A DNA stretch of 64,000 bases from contig NZ_BOOB01000003.1 in NCBI RefSeq assembly GCF_016863015.1, forward strand, positions 124,001 through 188,000, in the 5' to 3' direction. Under the pieces are notes generated by a model. That model was not told the origin of the DNA. It made no database searches and saw only the letters and a program-made list of their open reading frames with translations. Made by a program: the position numbers and the translations under genes. The first letter of the stretch is position 1. Each line of letters begins with the position of its first letter. This document shows positions 8,568 to 16,510 of the stretch, piece after piece. Source of the stretch: Microbispora amethystogenes (GTDB taxonomy: Bacteria; Actinomycetota; Actinomycetes; Streptosporangiales; Streptosporangiaceae).

Positions 8568-9329
8568 GTGGCGGACGAGGGGATCGTCGCCGGGCTGCTG
8601 CTGGCCGCCGGGGGCGGCAGCAGGTTCGGCGGGCCCAAGGCACTGGTGGAGTTCGAGGGGGAGCGCCTCGCCGGCCGCGGCGTCCGGCTGCTCGCCGAGG
8701 GCGGATGCCGGCCCGTGCTGGTCGTCGTCGGAGCCGCCCAGGCCGCGGTCGAGGCCGACCTCAAAGCCATGACCGAGAACACGGCCGAGAGCATGGTCGG
8801 GGGTGCCGCTGGAGATGTGGCGGCCGGCGATGCGGAGGGTGGCGCGAAGGCCGGCGCGAAGGCCGGCGCGGAGGTGGGCGTGGCCGCGGACGCGGGATCT
8901 GATGCGAAGGCGGGCGCGGAGGTGGGTGCGGTCGTCGTGCGCAACGCGCTGTGGGAGACGGGCATGGGCTCGTCGCTGCGGGCCGGGCTGGGCGCGCTCC
9001 CGCCGTCCGCCGCGGCGGTGGTGATCGCCCTCGCCGACCAGCCCCTCATACGGCCCGAGGCGGTGCGCCGGCTGATCGCGGCGTTCCGGGGCGGAGCCCG
9101 GGTCGCCGTCGCCGCGTACGGAGGCGTGCCGCGCAACCCCGTGCTGATCGCCCGGGAGCACCTCGCGGAGGTCGCGGCGCTGGCCGTGGGCGACGTGGGG
9201 GCCCGTCCCTTCCTGCGCGCCCATCCCGAACTCGTCACCGTCGTGGCCTGCGACGACGCGGGCGATCCCGCGGACGTGGACACCCCGGACGACCTACGGC
9301 TACTGCGCGGAGACCGCCCGGCCTTATGA
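8568..9329 (+). CDS. mocA: MobA-like molybdenum cofactor nucleotidyltransferase with Ala/Gly insertion
   Basis: A 253-residue NTP-transferase of the MobA/MocA type, predicted to attach CMP (or GMP) to molybdopterin. The nucleotide loop LLLAAGGGSRFGGPK is at about 11-25 and ALADQPLIRPEAV marks the metal-binding DQP. Between the second strand and the conserved NALWETGMGSSLRAGL block there is an extra stretch of roughly 45 residues (about 66-113), rich in A, G, K, E and D, with KAGAKAGAEVG-like repeats. The usual family has only a short loop there. It starts at GTG, seven bases after xdhC. The CMP-versus-GMP choice is not decided here; the CO dehydrogenase-type context favours CMP. Confidence 0.82.
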   Translation: MADEGIVAGLLLAAGGGSRFGGPKALVEFEGERLAGRGVRLLAEGGCRPVLVVVGAAQAAVEADLKAMTENTAESMVGGAAGDVAAGDAEGGAKAGAKAGAEVGVAADAGSDAKAGAEVGAVVVRNALWETGMGSSLRAGLGALPPSAAAVVIALADQPLIRPEAVRRLIAAFRGGARVAVAAYGGVPRNPVLIAREHLAEVAALAVGDVGARPFLRAHPELVTVVACDDAGDPADVDTPDDLRLLRGDRPAL

Positions 9330-9364
9330 TCATGAGGAATCATCCGGCGGAGCGGGAGCGTGTC

Positions 9365-10165
9365 ATGGCGGAGCAGGCACCCGGTGGGTTCGACGTCACG
9401 CAGCCCAACGTCGCCCGAATGTACGACTACTACCTGGGCGGCAAGAACCACTTCCCCGCCGACCGGGCGGCGGCCGAGCGGGTGATCGAACTGTCGCGGG
9501 GCCATGTGCGGGAGGCCGTACGGGAGAACCGCGCGTTCCTCGGCCGGGCCGTGCGCTTCCTGGCCCGCGAGCGCGGCGTCCGCGCGTTCCTCGACCTCGG
9601 CGCCGGGCTGCCGACGCAGGGCAACGTCCACGAGATCGCCCTCGACGTCTCGCCCGACGTGCGGGTGACGTACGTGGACAACGACCCGGTGGTGGCGGCG
9701 CACGCGCGGGCGCTGCTCGAAGGCGATCCCCGGGTGCGTTTCGCGCAGGCCGACCTGCGGCGGCCGGAGGAGGTCGTCGCCGCGGCGGAGGCGAACGGCC
9801 TCGCCCTCGACCGGCCCGTGGCGCTGCTGCTGGTGTCGTGCCTCCACTTCGTGCGCGACGAGGAGGACCCGGAGGGGCTCATGGCCGCCTACCGCGAGTT
9901 GCTCCCCTCCGGCAGCCACGTCGTGATCTCGCACGTCAGCTCCGACCCCCTTCCGGACGAGATGGCCGCGATGAGCGGTGTGTACAGCAGGGCCAACGCG
10001 CCGTTCGAGGCCCGGCCCGCCGCCCAGATCGCCAGGTTCTTCGACGGGTACGACCTGGTGGAACCCGGGGTCGTCGAGTTGCACCGGTGGCGGCCCGAGC
10101 CCGACGCGCTGCCGCTGAGCGGGCCGGTCCTGCCGGTGCTCGGCGGAGTCGCCCGCCGCGCCTGA
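9365..10165 (+). CDS. SAM-dependent methyltransferase, SAV2177/DUF574 family
   Basis: A 266-residue member of the actinomycete SAV2177 (DUF574) methyltransferase family, function unknown. Typical blocks are PNVARMYDYYLGGKNHFPADR near the start, the SAM loop DLGAGLPTQGN (about 79-89), YVDNDPVV for the ribose-binding acid, and LLVSCLHFV after strand 4. These proteins are numerous in filamentous actinomycetes, often near regulators; their substrates are not known. The ATG at 9365 is preceded by GGGAG at eight bases; an upstream ATG at about 9328 is possible but less likely. Confidence 0.85.
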   Translation: MAEQAPGGFDVTQPNVARMYDYYLGGKNHFPADRAAAERVIELSRGHVREAVRENRAFLGRAVRFLARERGVRAFLDLGAGLPTQGNVHEIALDVSPDVRVTYVDNDPVVAAHARALLEGDPRVRFAQADLRRPEEVVAAAEANGLALDRPVALLLVSCLHFVRDEEDPEGLMAAYRELLPSGSHVVISHVSSDPLPDEMAAMSGVYSRANAPFEARPAAQIARFFDGYDLVEPGVVELHRWRPEPDALPLSGPVLPVLGGVARRA

Positions 10166-10304
10166 GCCGCCACCGGACCCCCTGTGCCACCGCTGTGCCG
10201 CTCTTGAGCGGAGTGGCCGCGGCCGGTCCGTGTCGTTAGCCTTGGTCACGCCGACGGAACATCATTCGGTTACTCACCGGTGTACGCGCGGAAGGACGAG
10301 GCGG

Positions 10305-11339
10305 ATGCGGATCGGGATGGCCCTCAACTACTCCGGGGGCTTCAAGGAGACGGTCGCGGAGCTGGCCGACTACGAGAGGGCCGGGCTCGACATCGTGTTC
10401 GTCGCCGAGGCGTACAGCTTCGACGCGGTCAGCCAGCTCGGCTACATCGCGGCGCGGACCGAGCGGTTGCGGATCGCCTCGGGCATCCTGCCGATCTACT
10501 CCCGGACGCCGGCCCTGCTGGCCATGACGGCTGCGGGCCTCGACTACGTCTCCGACGGGCGTTTCACCCTCGGCCTCGGCGCCTCCGGCCCGCAGGTGAT
10601 CGAGGGCTTCCACGGCGTGCCGTACGACGCGCCGCTCGGCCGCACCCGCGAGATCATCGAGATCTGCCGCAAGGTCTGGCGGCGTGAGCGGCTGGAGTAC
10701 GAGGGACGCCACTACACCCTTCCGCTGGAGGGCGGCACCGGCCTCGGCAAGCCGCTCAAGCTGATCAACCACCCGGTGCGCGAGCGCATCCCCATCGTCG
10801 TCGCGGCGATCGGGCCGAAGAACGTCGAGCTGGCCGCCGAGCTCGCCGAGGGCTGGGAGCCGATCTTCTACATGCCCGAGAAGGCCGGAGAGGTGTGGGG
10901 CGCGTCGCTGGCCGCCGGGCGGGAGCGCCGCGACCCCGCGCTCGGCGAGCTGGACGTGATCGCGCAGGCCGTGCTGGCGATCGGCGACGACGTCGAGGAC
11001 GTGCTGGACCTGGGCCGCTCGATGGCCGCCCTCTACATCGGCGGCATGGGCGCCAAGGGCAGGAACTTCTACAACGACCTCGCCCGCCGCTACGGCTACG
11101 AGAAGGAGGCCGAGCAGATCCAGAACCTCTACCTGGAGGGCAAAAAGAAGGAGGCCGAGGCGCTGGTGCCGCGGGAACTGCTGGAACGCGTCTCCCTGGC
11201 CGGGCCCGAGGGCCACGTCAGGGAGCGGATCGCGGCGCTGCGCGAGGCCGGGGTCACCACGCTCAACGTCGCCCCGTTCGCGCACACCCACGAGGAGCGG
11301 GTCGCCCTCATCGAGAAGATCAAAGACCTGGTGTCCTGA
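10305..11339 (+). CDS. LLM-class F420-dependent oxidoreductase
   Basis: A 344-residue luciferase-like (TIM barrel) enzyme of the F420-dependent type. The start MRIGMALNYSGGF, the FVAEAYSFDAVSQLGYIAA block and GLGASGPQVIEGFHG are characteristic of the actinomycete subgroup that binds coenzyme F420 rather than FMN. The ATG at 10305 follows GAGG closely; an in-frame GTG at 10230 has no support. The substrate cannot be inferred. It is separated from pepQ by a 35-bp gap holding a likely leaderless promoter. Confidence 0.87.
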   Translation: MRIGMALNYSGGFKETVAELADYERAGLDIVFVAEAYSFDAVSQLGYIAARTERLRIASGILPIYSRTPALLAMTAAGLDYVSDGRFTLGLGASGPQVIEGFHGVPYDAPLGRTREIIEICRKVWRRERLEYEGRHYTLPLEGGTGLGKPLKLINHPVRERIPIVVAAIGPKNVELAAELAEGWEPIFYMPEKAGEVWGASLAAGRERRDPALGELDVIAQAVLAIGDDVEDVLDLGRSMAALYIGGMGAKGRNFYNDLARRYGYEKEAEQIQNLYLEGKKKEAEALVPRELLERVSLAGPEGHVRERIAALREAGVTTLNVAPFAHTHEERVALIEKIKDLVS

Positions 11340-11374
11340 CGGGGGCGTCCGGAGGACGGCGGTAAAGTCCGTTT

Positions 11375-12511
11375 GTGACCGATGTCGACAGGACCGCCGA
11401 CAGGACTGCCGGAAGGACCGCCGAGGAGACCCACGCCGCGCGGCGCGCGCGGCTGGCCGAGGCACTGGGGGAGCACGAGGCCGGGGCGGTCCTCGTCACC
11501 TGGCCGGTCAACGTGCGTTACCTGACCGGGCTGACCAGCTCCAACGCCGCCGTGCTGGTCACCGCGGCGGGGGAGGCCGCGCTCGCCACCGACTCGCGCT
11601 ACCGCGAGACGGCGGAGGCGGTGTGCGCGGGAGTCGAGGTGATCGAGGACCGCGACGTGACGGGTGCGCTGCTCGACCGGTGCGCCGGCGCGGCGCGGGT
11701 CCTGGTGGAGGGCGACCACATGCCGGTCGCGCTGTTCCAGCGGCTCTCCGAGCGGCTGTCGGGCCGTCCCCCCGGCCGCCGCCCCGCCCTCACCCCGGCA
11801 GGTGGCCTGGTGGAGACCCTGCGCGCCGTCAAGGACGAGGCGGAGATCGAGGCGCTGCGGCGCGCGTGCGCGCTCACCGACGAGGCGTTCTCCCTCGTCG
11901 TGGAGCGCGTCGCGGCCGGCGTCACGGAGCGGGAGATCGCCCGGTGGCTGGAGGCCGCCATGGTCGAGCTCGGCGCGGACCGGCCCGCCTTCGACTCCAT
12001 CGTGGCGAGCGGCCCGAACGGCTCGATCCCGCACCACTCGCCCTCCGAGCGGCGCGTCGAGCGCGGCGACCTCGTGACGATGGACTTCGGCGCGCGGTAC
12101 GGCGGCTACCACGCCGACATGACCCGCACGGTCGCGGTGGGCACGCCCGCCGCCTGGCAGCGCGACCTCTACGACCTCGTACGGCGGGCGCAGCGCGCGG
12201 GCCGCCACGCCGTACGGCCGGGGGCGACGGCCGGCGAGGTGGACGCGGCGGCGCGCGAGGTGATCGCCGAGGCGGGCCACGCCGAGCGGTTCGGCCACGG
12301 GCTGGGGCACGGAGTCGGCCTGGAGATCCACGAGCTGCCGTTCCTGGGCCCTGGCAGGACCGGTAGACTAGAGGATCGAGTTCCGATCACCGTCGAGCCG
12401 GGGGTCTATCTTCCGGGCGCGGGCGGTGTGCGCATCGAGGACACGCTGGTCACGCGTGCTGACGGGCCGGAGCTTCTCACACTGACGACCAAGGAGCTGC
12501 TCGTCCTCTAG
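11375..12511 (+). CDS. pepQ: M24 Xaa-Pro aminopeptidase
   Basis: A 378-residue cytosolic metallopeptidase of the M24B type that removes an N-terminal residue before proline. The creatinase-like N-terminal domain covers about 1-145. The pita-bread domain shows the five metal ligands: VTMDFGARYGGYHADMTRT (two Asp), GHGLGHGVGLEIHE (His), and Glu residues in TVEPGVY and RIEDT. The GTG at 11375 has a TAAAGT hexamer six bases before it and no ribosome site, so the mRNA is probably leaderless. The order pepQ-efp-nusB is conserved across actinomycetes. Confidence 0.92.
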   Translation: MTDVDRTADRTAGRTAEETHAARRARLAEALGEHEAGAVLVTWPVNVRYLTGLTSSNAAVLVTAAGEAALATDSRYRETAEAVCAGVEVIEDRDVTGALLDRCAGAARVLVEGDHMPVALFQRLSERLSGRPPGRRPALTPAGGLVETLRAVKDEAEIEALRRACALTDEAFSLVVERVAAGVTEREIARWLEAAMVELGADRPAFDSIVASGPNGSIPHHSPSERRVERGDLVTMDFGARYGGYHADMTRTVAVGTPAAWQRDLYDLVRRAQRAGRHAVRPGATAGEVDAAAREVIAEAGHAERFGHGLGHGVGLEIHELPFLGPGRTGRLEDRVPITVEPGVYLPGAGGVRIEDTLVTRADGPELLTLTTKELLVL

Positions 12512-12535
12512 GGCAGCCGCACGCGGGAGACGCAC

Positions 12536-13096
12536 GTGGCGACGACGAACGACCTGAAGAACGGACTCGTGCTCAAGCTCGACGGCGGAGAGTTGTGGAC
12601 CGTTGTCGAGTTCCAGCACGTAAAGCCGGGTAAGGGCGGCGCGTTCGTCCGTACCAAGCTGAAGAACATCATGTCCGGGAAGGTCGTCGACAAGACCTTC
12701 AACGCCGGCGTGAAGGTCGACGTGGCGAACGTCGACAAGCGGGAGATGCAGTACTCCTACCTCGACGGCGACGACTTCGTGTTCATGGACACCGAGACCT
12801 ACGACATGGTCAACATCGCGCGTTCCGTCGTGGGCACGGCCGCCAACTACATGCTGGAGAACACCACCGCGACCATCGCCTTCAACGAGGGCAACCCGCT
12901 GTACGTCGACCTCCCGGCGGCCGCCGAGCTGACGATCGCCCACACCGACCCCGGCCTGCAGGGCGACCGCTCGACCGGCGGCACGAAGCCCGCCACGCTG
13001 GAGACCGGCGCCGAGATCAAGGTCCCCCTCTTCATCACCACCGGCGAGAAGGTCAAGGTCGACACTCGCACCGGCGAGTACCTCGGTCGGGCCTGA
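12536..13096 (+). CDS. efp: Elongation factor P
   Basis: A 186-residue EF-P, which enters the ribosomal E site to relieve stalling at consecutive prolines. The KOW-like domain I carries the tip loop PGKGGAF with Lys33; domains II and III follow, ending with the family signature [25 protein letters not shown] region. Length is normal. The loop is of the actinobacterial type (PGKGxAF). The start is GTG at 12536 with GGGAG upstream; it lies 24 bp after pepQ and one base before nusB. Confidence 0.96.
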   Translation: MATTNDLKNGLVLKLDGGELWTVVEFQHVKPGKGGAFVRTKLKNIMSGKVVDKTFNAGVKVDVANVDKREMQYSYLDGDDFVFMDTETYDMVNIARSVVGTAANYMLENTTATIAFNEGNPLYVDLPAAAELTIAHTDPGLQGDRSTGGTKPATLETGAEIKVPLFITTGEKVKVDTRTGEYLGRA

Positions 13097-13097
13097 C

Positions 13098-13508
13098 GTG
13101 TCGGCTCGGGGGAAGGCCCGCCGCCGCGCGCTGGACGTCCTCTTCGAAGCCGAGGCCCGGCAGGTGAGCCCGCTCGACGTGCTCGCCGAGCGGGTGGAGC
13201 GGGCGGACCCGCCGGTCAACGAGTACACCTCCTTCCTCGTCGAGGGCGTGGTCCGGCACCTCGACCGCATCGACGAGCTGATCTCGACGTACGCCGAGGG
13301 CTGGACCCTGGAGCGCATGCCCGCCGTGGACCGCAACGTCCTGCGCGGCGGCACGTACGAGATGCTGTGGTCGGAGGAGGTCCCCGAGGGCGTGGTGATC
13401 AGCGAGTGGGTGCACCTGGTGGGGGAGCTGTCGACCGACGAGTCGCCGCAGTTCGTCAACGGCCTGCTGGCCCGTTTCAAGCAGCTCAAGCCCTCGCTGT
13501 CGCTCTGA
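13098..13508 (+). CDS. nusB: Transcription antitermination factor NusB
   Basis: A 136-residue all-helical NusB, which with S10 binds boxA RNA during rRNA transcription antitermination. It begins ARGKARRRALDVLFEAEAR and includes MPAVDRNVLRGGTYEMLW and VVISEWVHLVGELSTDESPQFVNGLL, all hallmarks of the family. The GTG start is one base after the efp stop, so the two are likely translationally coupled. Confidence 0.95.
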   Translation: MSARGKARRRALDVLFEAEARQVSPLDVLAERVERADPPVNEYTSFLVEGVVRHLDRIDELISTYAEGWTLERMPAVDRNVLRGGTYEMLWSEEVPEGVVISEWVHLVGELSTDESPQFVNGLLARFKQLKPSLSL

Positions 13509-13526
13509 GCCGGGAGGAGCCCGCAA

Positions 13527-14279
13527 GTGCGTGACGCCACACGCCGTGCCGTCGTCTGGGAGGCGCTGCGCGCGGCCCTCGCCGAGCGGACGGCCGCCCT
13601 CGGGCGCGAGACCCTCGACATCGTGGACGCGGGCGGCGGCACCGGCGGCTTCGCCGTGCCGCTGGCCTCGCTCGGCCACGTCGTGACCGTGGTCGACCCG
13701 ACCCCCGACTCGCTGGCCGCCCTGGAGCGCCGCGCCGCCGAGACGGGCGTCGGGGTCAAGGGCCTGCAGGGCGACGCCGCCGACCTCGGCGACCTGCTGG
13801 AGCCCGGCAGCGCCGACCTGGTCGTGTGCCACAGCGTGCTGGAGTACGTCGAGGACCCGGAGGGCGCCCTGCGCGCCGTCGCCGGCATCCTGCGGCCGGG
13901 CGGCGTGGTGAGCGTGCTCGCCGCCAACTCGGTCGCCGCGGCCGTCCACCGCTCCCTGGCCGGGCACTTCGACGAGGCCCGCCGGGTGCTGTCGGACCCG
14001 TCGGGGCGCTGGGGCGACCGTGACCCGACGCCGCGCCGCTTCTCCCGGGAGACGCTGGCCGCGCTGCTGGGCACGGCGGGGTTCGCCGTCGGCGAGGTGC
14101 ACGGCGTGCGCATCTTCGCCGACCTCGTGCCGGGCATGCTGGCCGAGAGCGACCCCGACGGCCTGGTCGCGCTGGAGCGGGCGGCGGCCACCCACCCCGT
14201 GCTGCGGGACGTCGCCACCCAGATCCACGTCATCGCGTACCGCGAACAGACGCGGACGGGCGCGGGCGAACGGGAATAG
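13527..14279 (+). CDS. Class I SAM-dependent methyltransferase
   Basis: A 250-residue methyltransferase with SAM loop VDAGGGTGGFAVPLA (about 31-45), the acidic VVDPTPDSL after strand 2, and VVCHSVLEYVEDPEGAL after strand 4. It resembles the CmoM/SmtA-like branch (tRNA or small-molecule methylation), but the substrate is uncertain. It starts at GTG with GGGAGGAG upstream, 18 bp after nusB, so it is likely in the same operon. Confidence 0.8.
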   Translation: MRDATRRAVVWEALRAALAERTAALGRETLDIVDAGGGTGGFAVPLASLGHVVTVVDPTPDSLAALERRAAETGVGVKGLQGDAADLGDLLEPGSADLVVCHSVLEYVEDPEGALRAVAGILRPGGVVSVLAANSVAAAVHRSLAGHFDEARRVLSDPSGRWGDRDPTPRRFSRETLAALLGTAGFAVGEVHGVRIFADLVPGMLAESDPDGLVALERAAATHPVLRDVATQIHVIAYREQTRTGAGERE

Positions 14280-14335
14280 AAAAGACGTTCGGGTGGGGTG
14301 AGGTTGGCGGGGCGGCGGTCGGGTAGGGTGACGTC

Positions 14336-15580
14336 ATGTCCCGGAACCAGCTGCTGCCCCGGGATCCGTCGCCGCCGCCGGAGGGGCCCGTCGACGACAG
14401 CGGCTGCCCGATCCTGCACGTGGACATGGACGCCTTCTTCGCCAGCGTCGAGCTGCTCGACCGCCCCGAGCTCCGGGGCACCCCGGTCATCGTGGGCGCG
14501 GCGGGCGCGCGCGGGGTCGTCCTGAGCGCGACCTACGAGGCCCGCCGGTTCGGGGTCCACTCCGCGATGCCGATGACCCGCGCCCGGCGCGTCTGCCCGC
14601 AGGCGACCGTGATCCCGCCCAGCCACGGCAAGTACGCCGAGGTGTCCCGCGGCGTCATGGAGATCTTCAAGGCGATCACCCCGGAGGTCGAGCCGATCGC
14701 CTCCGACGAGGCGTTCCTCGACGTGGGCGGGGCCAGGCGCAGGCTCGGCAGCCCCGCCGCCATCGCCCGGATGATCCGCGCCCAGGTCGCGGAGCAGTAC
14801 GGCATCACCTGCTCGGTGGGCGTGGCGAGCACGAAGTTCGTGGCCAAGCTCGCCTCACGGCAGTGCAAGCCGGACGGCCTGCTCGTGGTCCCGGCCGGCG
14901 AGGTGGTGCAGTTCCTGCACCCGCTGCCGGTGGCCGCCCTGTGGGGAGTGGGCGAGCGCACCGAGCAGGCCCTCGTACGGCTCGGCATCCGGACCGTGGG
15001 CGACCTGGCCCAGGTGCCGGTGACGACGCTCCGGCGCGAGCTCGGCGCCGTCGGCGCGCATCTGGCGGCCCTCGCCTGGGGGCGCGACGAACGCCGGGTG
15101 GTGCCGCACGCGCCCGACAAGAGCATCGGCAACGAGGAGACGTTCCCGCACGATGTCGACGACCCCGAGACGATCAGGCGTGAGCTGCTCCGGCTGTCGG
15201 AGCGGGTCGCCGCGCGGCTGCGCGCCGCCGGGCACGTCGGCCGCACCGTCAGCGTCAAACTCCGCCGCTCCGACTTCACCACCATCACCCGGTCGCGTAC
15301 GCTGCGCGAGGCTACGGACGTCGCGAAGGAGATCTACGACACATCATGCGAGCTCTACGAGGCGGCAGGGCTGGAACGGGTGCGGCTGCGGCTGGTCGGG
15401 GTGCGCGTGGAGAACCTCGGCCCGGCCGCCGCGGCGACCCGCCAGCTCGGTCTGGGCGAACGGGAGACGGGCTGGCGGGAGGCCGAACAGGCCATGGACC
15501 GGGCCGCCCGCCGCTTCGGCCCGGACGCGGTGAAGCCGGCATCGCTTGTTCGCCGTCCGTTTGGTCCAATAGGTCCATGA
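14336..15580 (+). CDS. dinB: DNA polymerase IV (Y family)
   Basis: A 414-residue translesion polymerase. Catalytic acids are visible in HVDMDAFFASVE (D30, D32) and SDEAFLDV (D124, E125). The steric-gate region and the finger motif YEARRFGVHSAMP follow, then the helix-hairpin-helix thumb LWGVGERTEQALVRLGIRTVGDLA and the little finger domain. No clear C-terminal beta-clamp pentapeptide stands out. A TAGGGT hexamer ends six bases before the ATG and no ribosome site is seen, suggesting a leaderless transcript. Confidence 0.93.
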   Translation: MSRNQLLPRDPSPPPEGPVDDSGCPILHVDMDAFFASVELLDRPELRGTPVIVGAAGARGVVLSATYEARRFGVHSAMPMTRARRVCPQATVIPPSHGKYAEVSRGVMEIFKAITPEVEPIASDEAFLDVGGARRRLGSPAAIARMIRAQVAEQYGITCSVGVASTKFVAKLASRQCKPDGLLVVPAGEVVQFLHPLPVAALWGVGERTEQALVRLGIRTVGDLAQVPVTTLRRELGAVGAHLAALAWGRDERRVVPHAPDKSIGNEETFPHDVDDPETIRRELLRLSERVAARLRAAGHVGRTVSVKLRRSDFTTITRSRTLREATDVAKEIYDTSCELYEAAGLERVRLRLVGVRVENLGPAAAATRQLGLGERETGWREAEQAMDRAARRFGPDAVKPASLVRRPFGPIGP

Positions 15581-15727
15581 CGTCGCCTCCGGTTTGGACC
15601 GCGTTGGTCGTTTTCTTTCGCCTACGTCTGAGGCCTCGTATTCTGGGGATAACCGACCGCGAGGTTCGGACACCCCGTGTCGTCCGTTGCCGTCTTCCCC
15701 TGAATGGGGCCGTCCTTGGGAGGCGCC

Positions 15728-16105
15728 GTGCCGCTGTCTGAGCACGAGCAGCGCTTGCTCGACCAGATCGAGCAGGCCCTCTACGCCGAGGACCCGAAGT
15801 GGGCGAACACCGTACGGATCAGTGATCCGCGCAGCCACTACAAGCGCCGCCTGGTGAAGGCCTCCATAGGCTTCGCACTCGGCGTGGTCCTGCTGATGGT
15901 CGGCGTCGTCGCGGCATTGATCTGGCTCGGTGCCGCCGGCTTCGTGGTCATGCTGGCCACCTGCCTGTGGGGCCTGTCGAGCTGGAAACGCATGAACGGG
16001 TTCGGTGACTCCCCGTCGTCCCGCACCCGGGGCCGCCGCCCCCAGCGCCGCAGCTTCATGGAGCGCATGGAGGAACGCTGGCGCCGCCGCCACGACGAGC
16101 ACTGA
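15728..16105 (+). CDS. DUF3040 membrane protein
   Basis: A 125-residue protein of the actinobacterial DUF3040 family: MPLSEHEQRLLDQIEQAL at the start, two membrane helices (about 48-68 and 72-90) and an arginine-rich cytosolic tail. Function unknown; the gene is often next to dinB or the dcw cluster. The GTG at 15728 was chosen because GGGAGG lies four bases before it and the conserved block starts immediately. A TATTCT hexamer at about 15640 could be its -10 element. Confidence 0.85.
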   Translation: MPLSEHEQRLLDQIEQALYAEDPKWANTVRISDPRSHYKRRLVKASIGFALGVVLLMVGVVAALIWLGAAGFVVMLATCLWGLSSWKRMNGFGDSPSSRTRGRRPQRRSFMERMEERWRRRHDEH

Positions 16106-16120
16106 TCCCCGAGCTAGGTC

Positions 16121-16322
16121 GTGTCTGATAAATCAAGCCCTGCTGCGCGTGGCCCAGGCGGCGCCTCGCTGCGTTGTCGCCCCACCCACGAAGATTCCTC
16201 GCAGGCTCGGAATCTCCGCGGGGCCCGGAGTCGTCGCCGATAACGCTGTTATCGGCTCCTCCTCCGCCTTGCGATGCAGCCACCTGGATCCACGCTCGCG
16301 ACGGGCAGCATTTATCAGACAC
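16121..16322. mobile_element. 202-bp MITE-like element with 13-bp perfect terminal inverted repeats
   Basis: The sequence GTGTCTGATAAAT at 16121-16133 is repeated as a perfect inverted copy at 16310-16322. Between them lie two more hairpins: GCCGATAAC/GTTATCGGC with a 3-nt loop (16236-16256), and AGATTCC/GGAATCT around 16192-16215. No coding frame is credible inside. It sits between the stops of two convergent genes. Size, terminal repeats and lack of genes fit a miniature inverted-repeat transposable element or a related dispersed repeat. No clear target-site duplication is visible, so a structured RNA remains possible. Confidence 0.55.
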
Positions 16323-16352
16323 TCCCTCGCACACACGTCCTGAACCACCTCC

Positions 16353-16377
16353 GGTGGGCCCGCACAGCGGGCCCACC
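16353..16377. terminator. Hairpin terminator between convergent genes
   Basis: A perfect 11-bp GC-rich stem, GGTGGGCCCGC / GCGGGCCCACC, with loop ACA. It has no T-tract, as is usual in actinomycetes. It can serve transcripts from either side. Confidence 0.7.
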
Positions 16378-16380
16378 GAT

Positions 16381-16495
16381 TCGTCTGCCCGGGCTCGTCT
16401 GCCCGGGCTCGTCTGCCCGGGCTCGGGGGCCGGGCTCGTTTGCTTGGGCTCGGTCTGCCCCGGGCTCGTCCGGCCGGGCTTGTCCGCCCGGCCGG
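16381..16495. repeat. 14-bp tandem repeat downstream of the transglutaminase gene
   Basis: About eight head-to-tail copies of a unit TCGTCTGCCCGGGC. The first three are identical; the later ones drift in sequence and by one or two bases in length. It lies outside any credible gene, just after the transglutaminase stop at 16511. Because the unit is not a multiple of three, it could not have grown inside a coding frame. Confidence 0.8.
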
Positions 16496-16510
16496 AGCCG
16501 GCCCCGTCGC

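Noticed and set aside
16236-16256. GCCGATAAC/GTTATCGGC hairpin as a terminator of the DUF3040 gene
   Set aside because: It lies inside the inverted-repeat element and is AT-rich at its apex; the GC-rich stem at 16353-16377 is a far better terminator.
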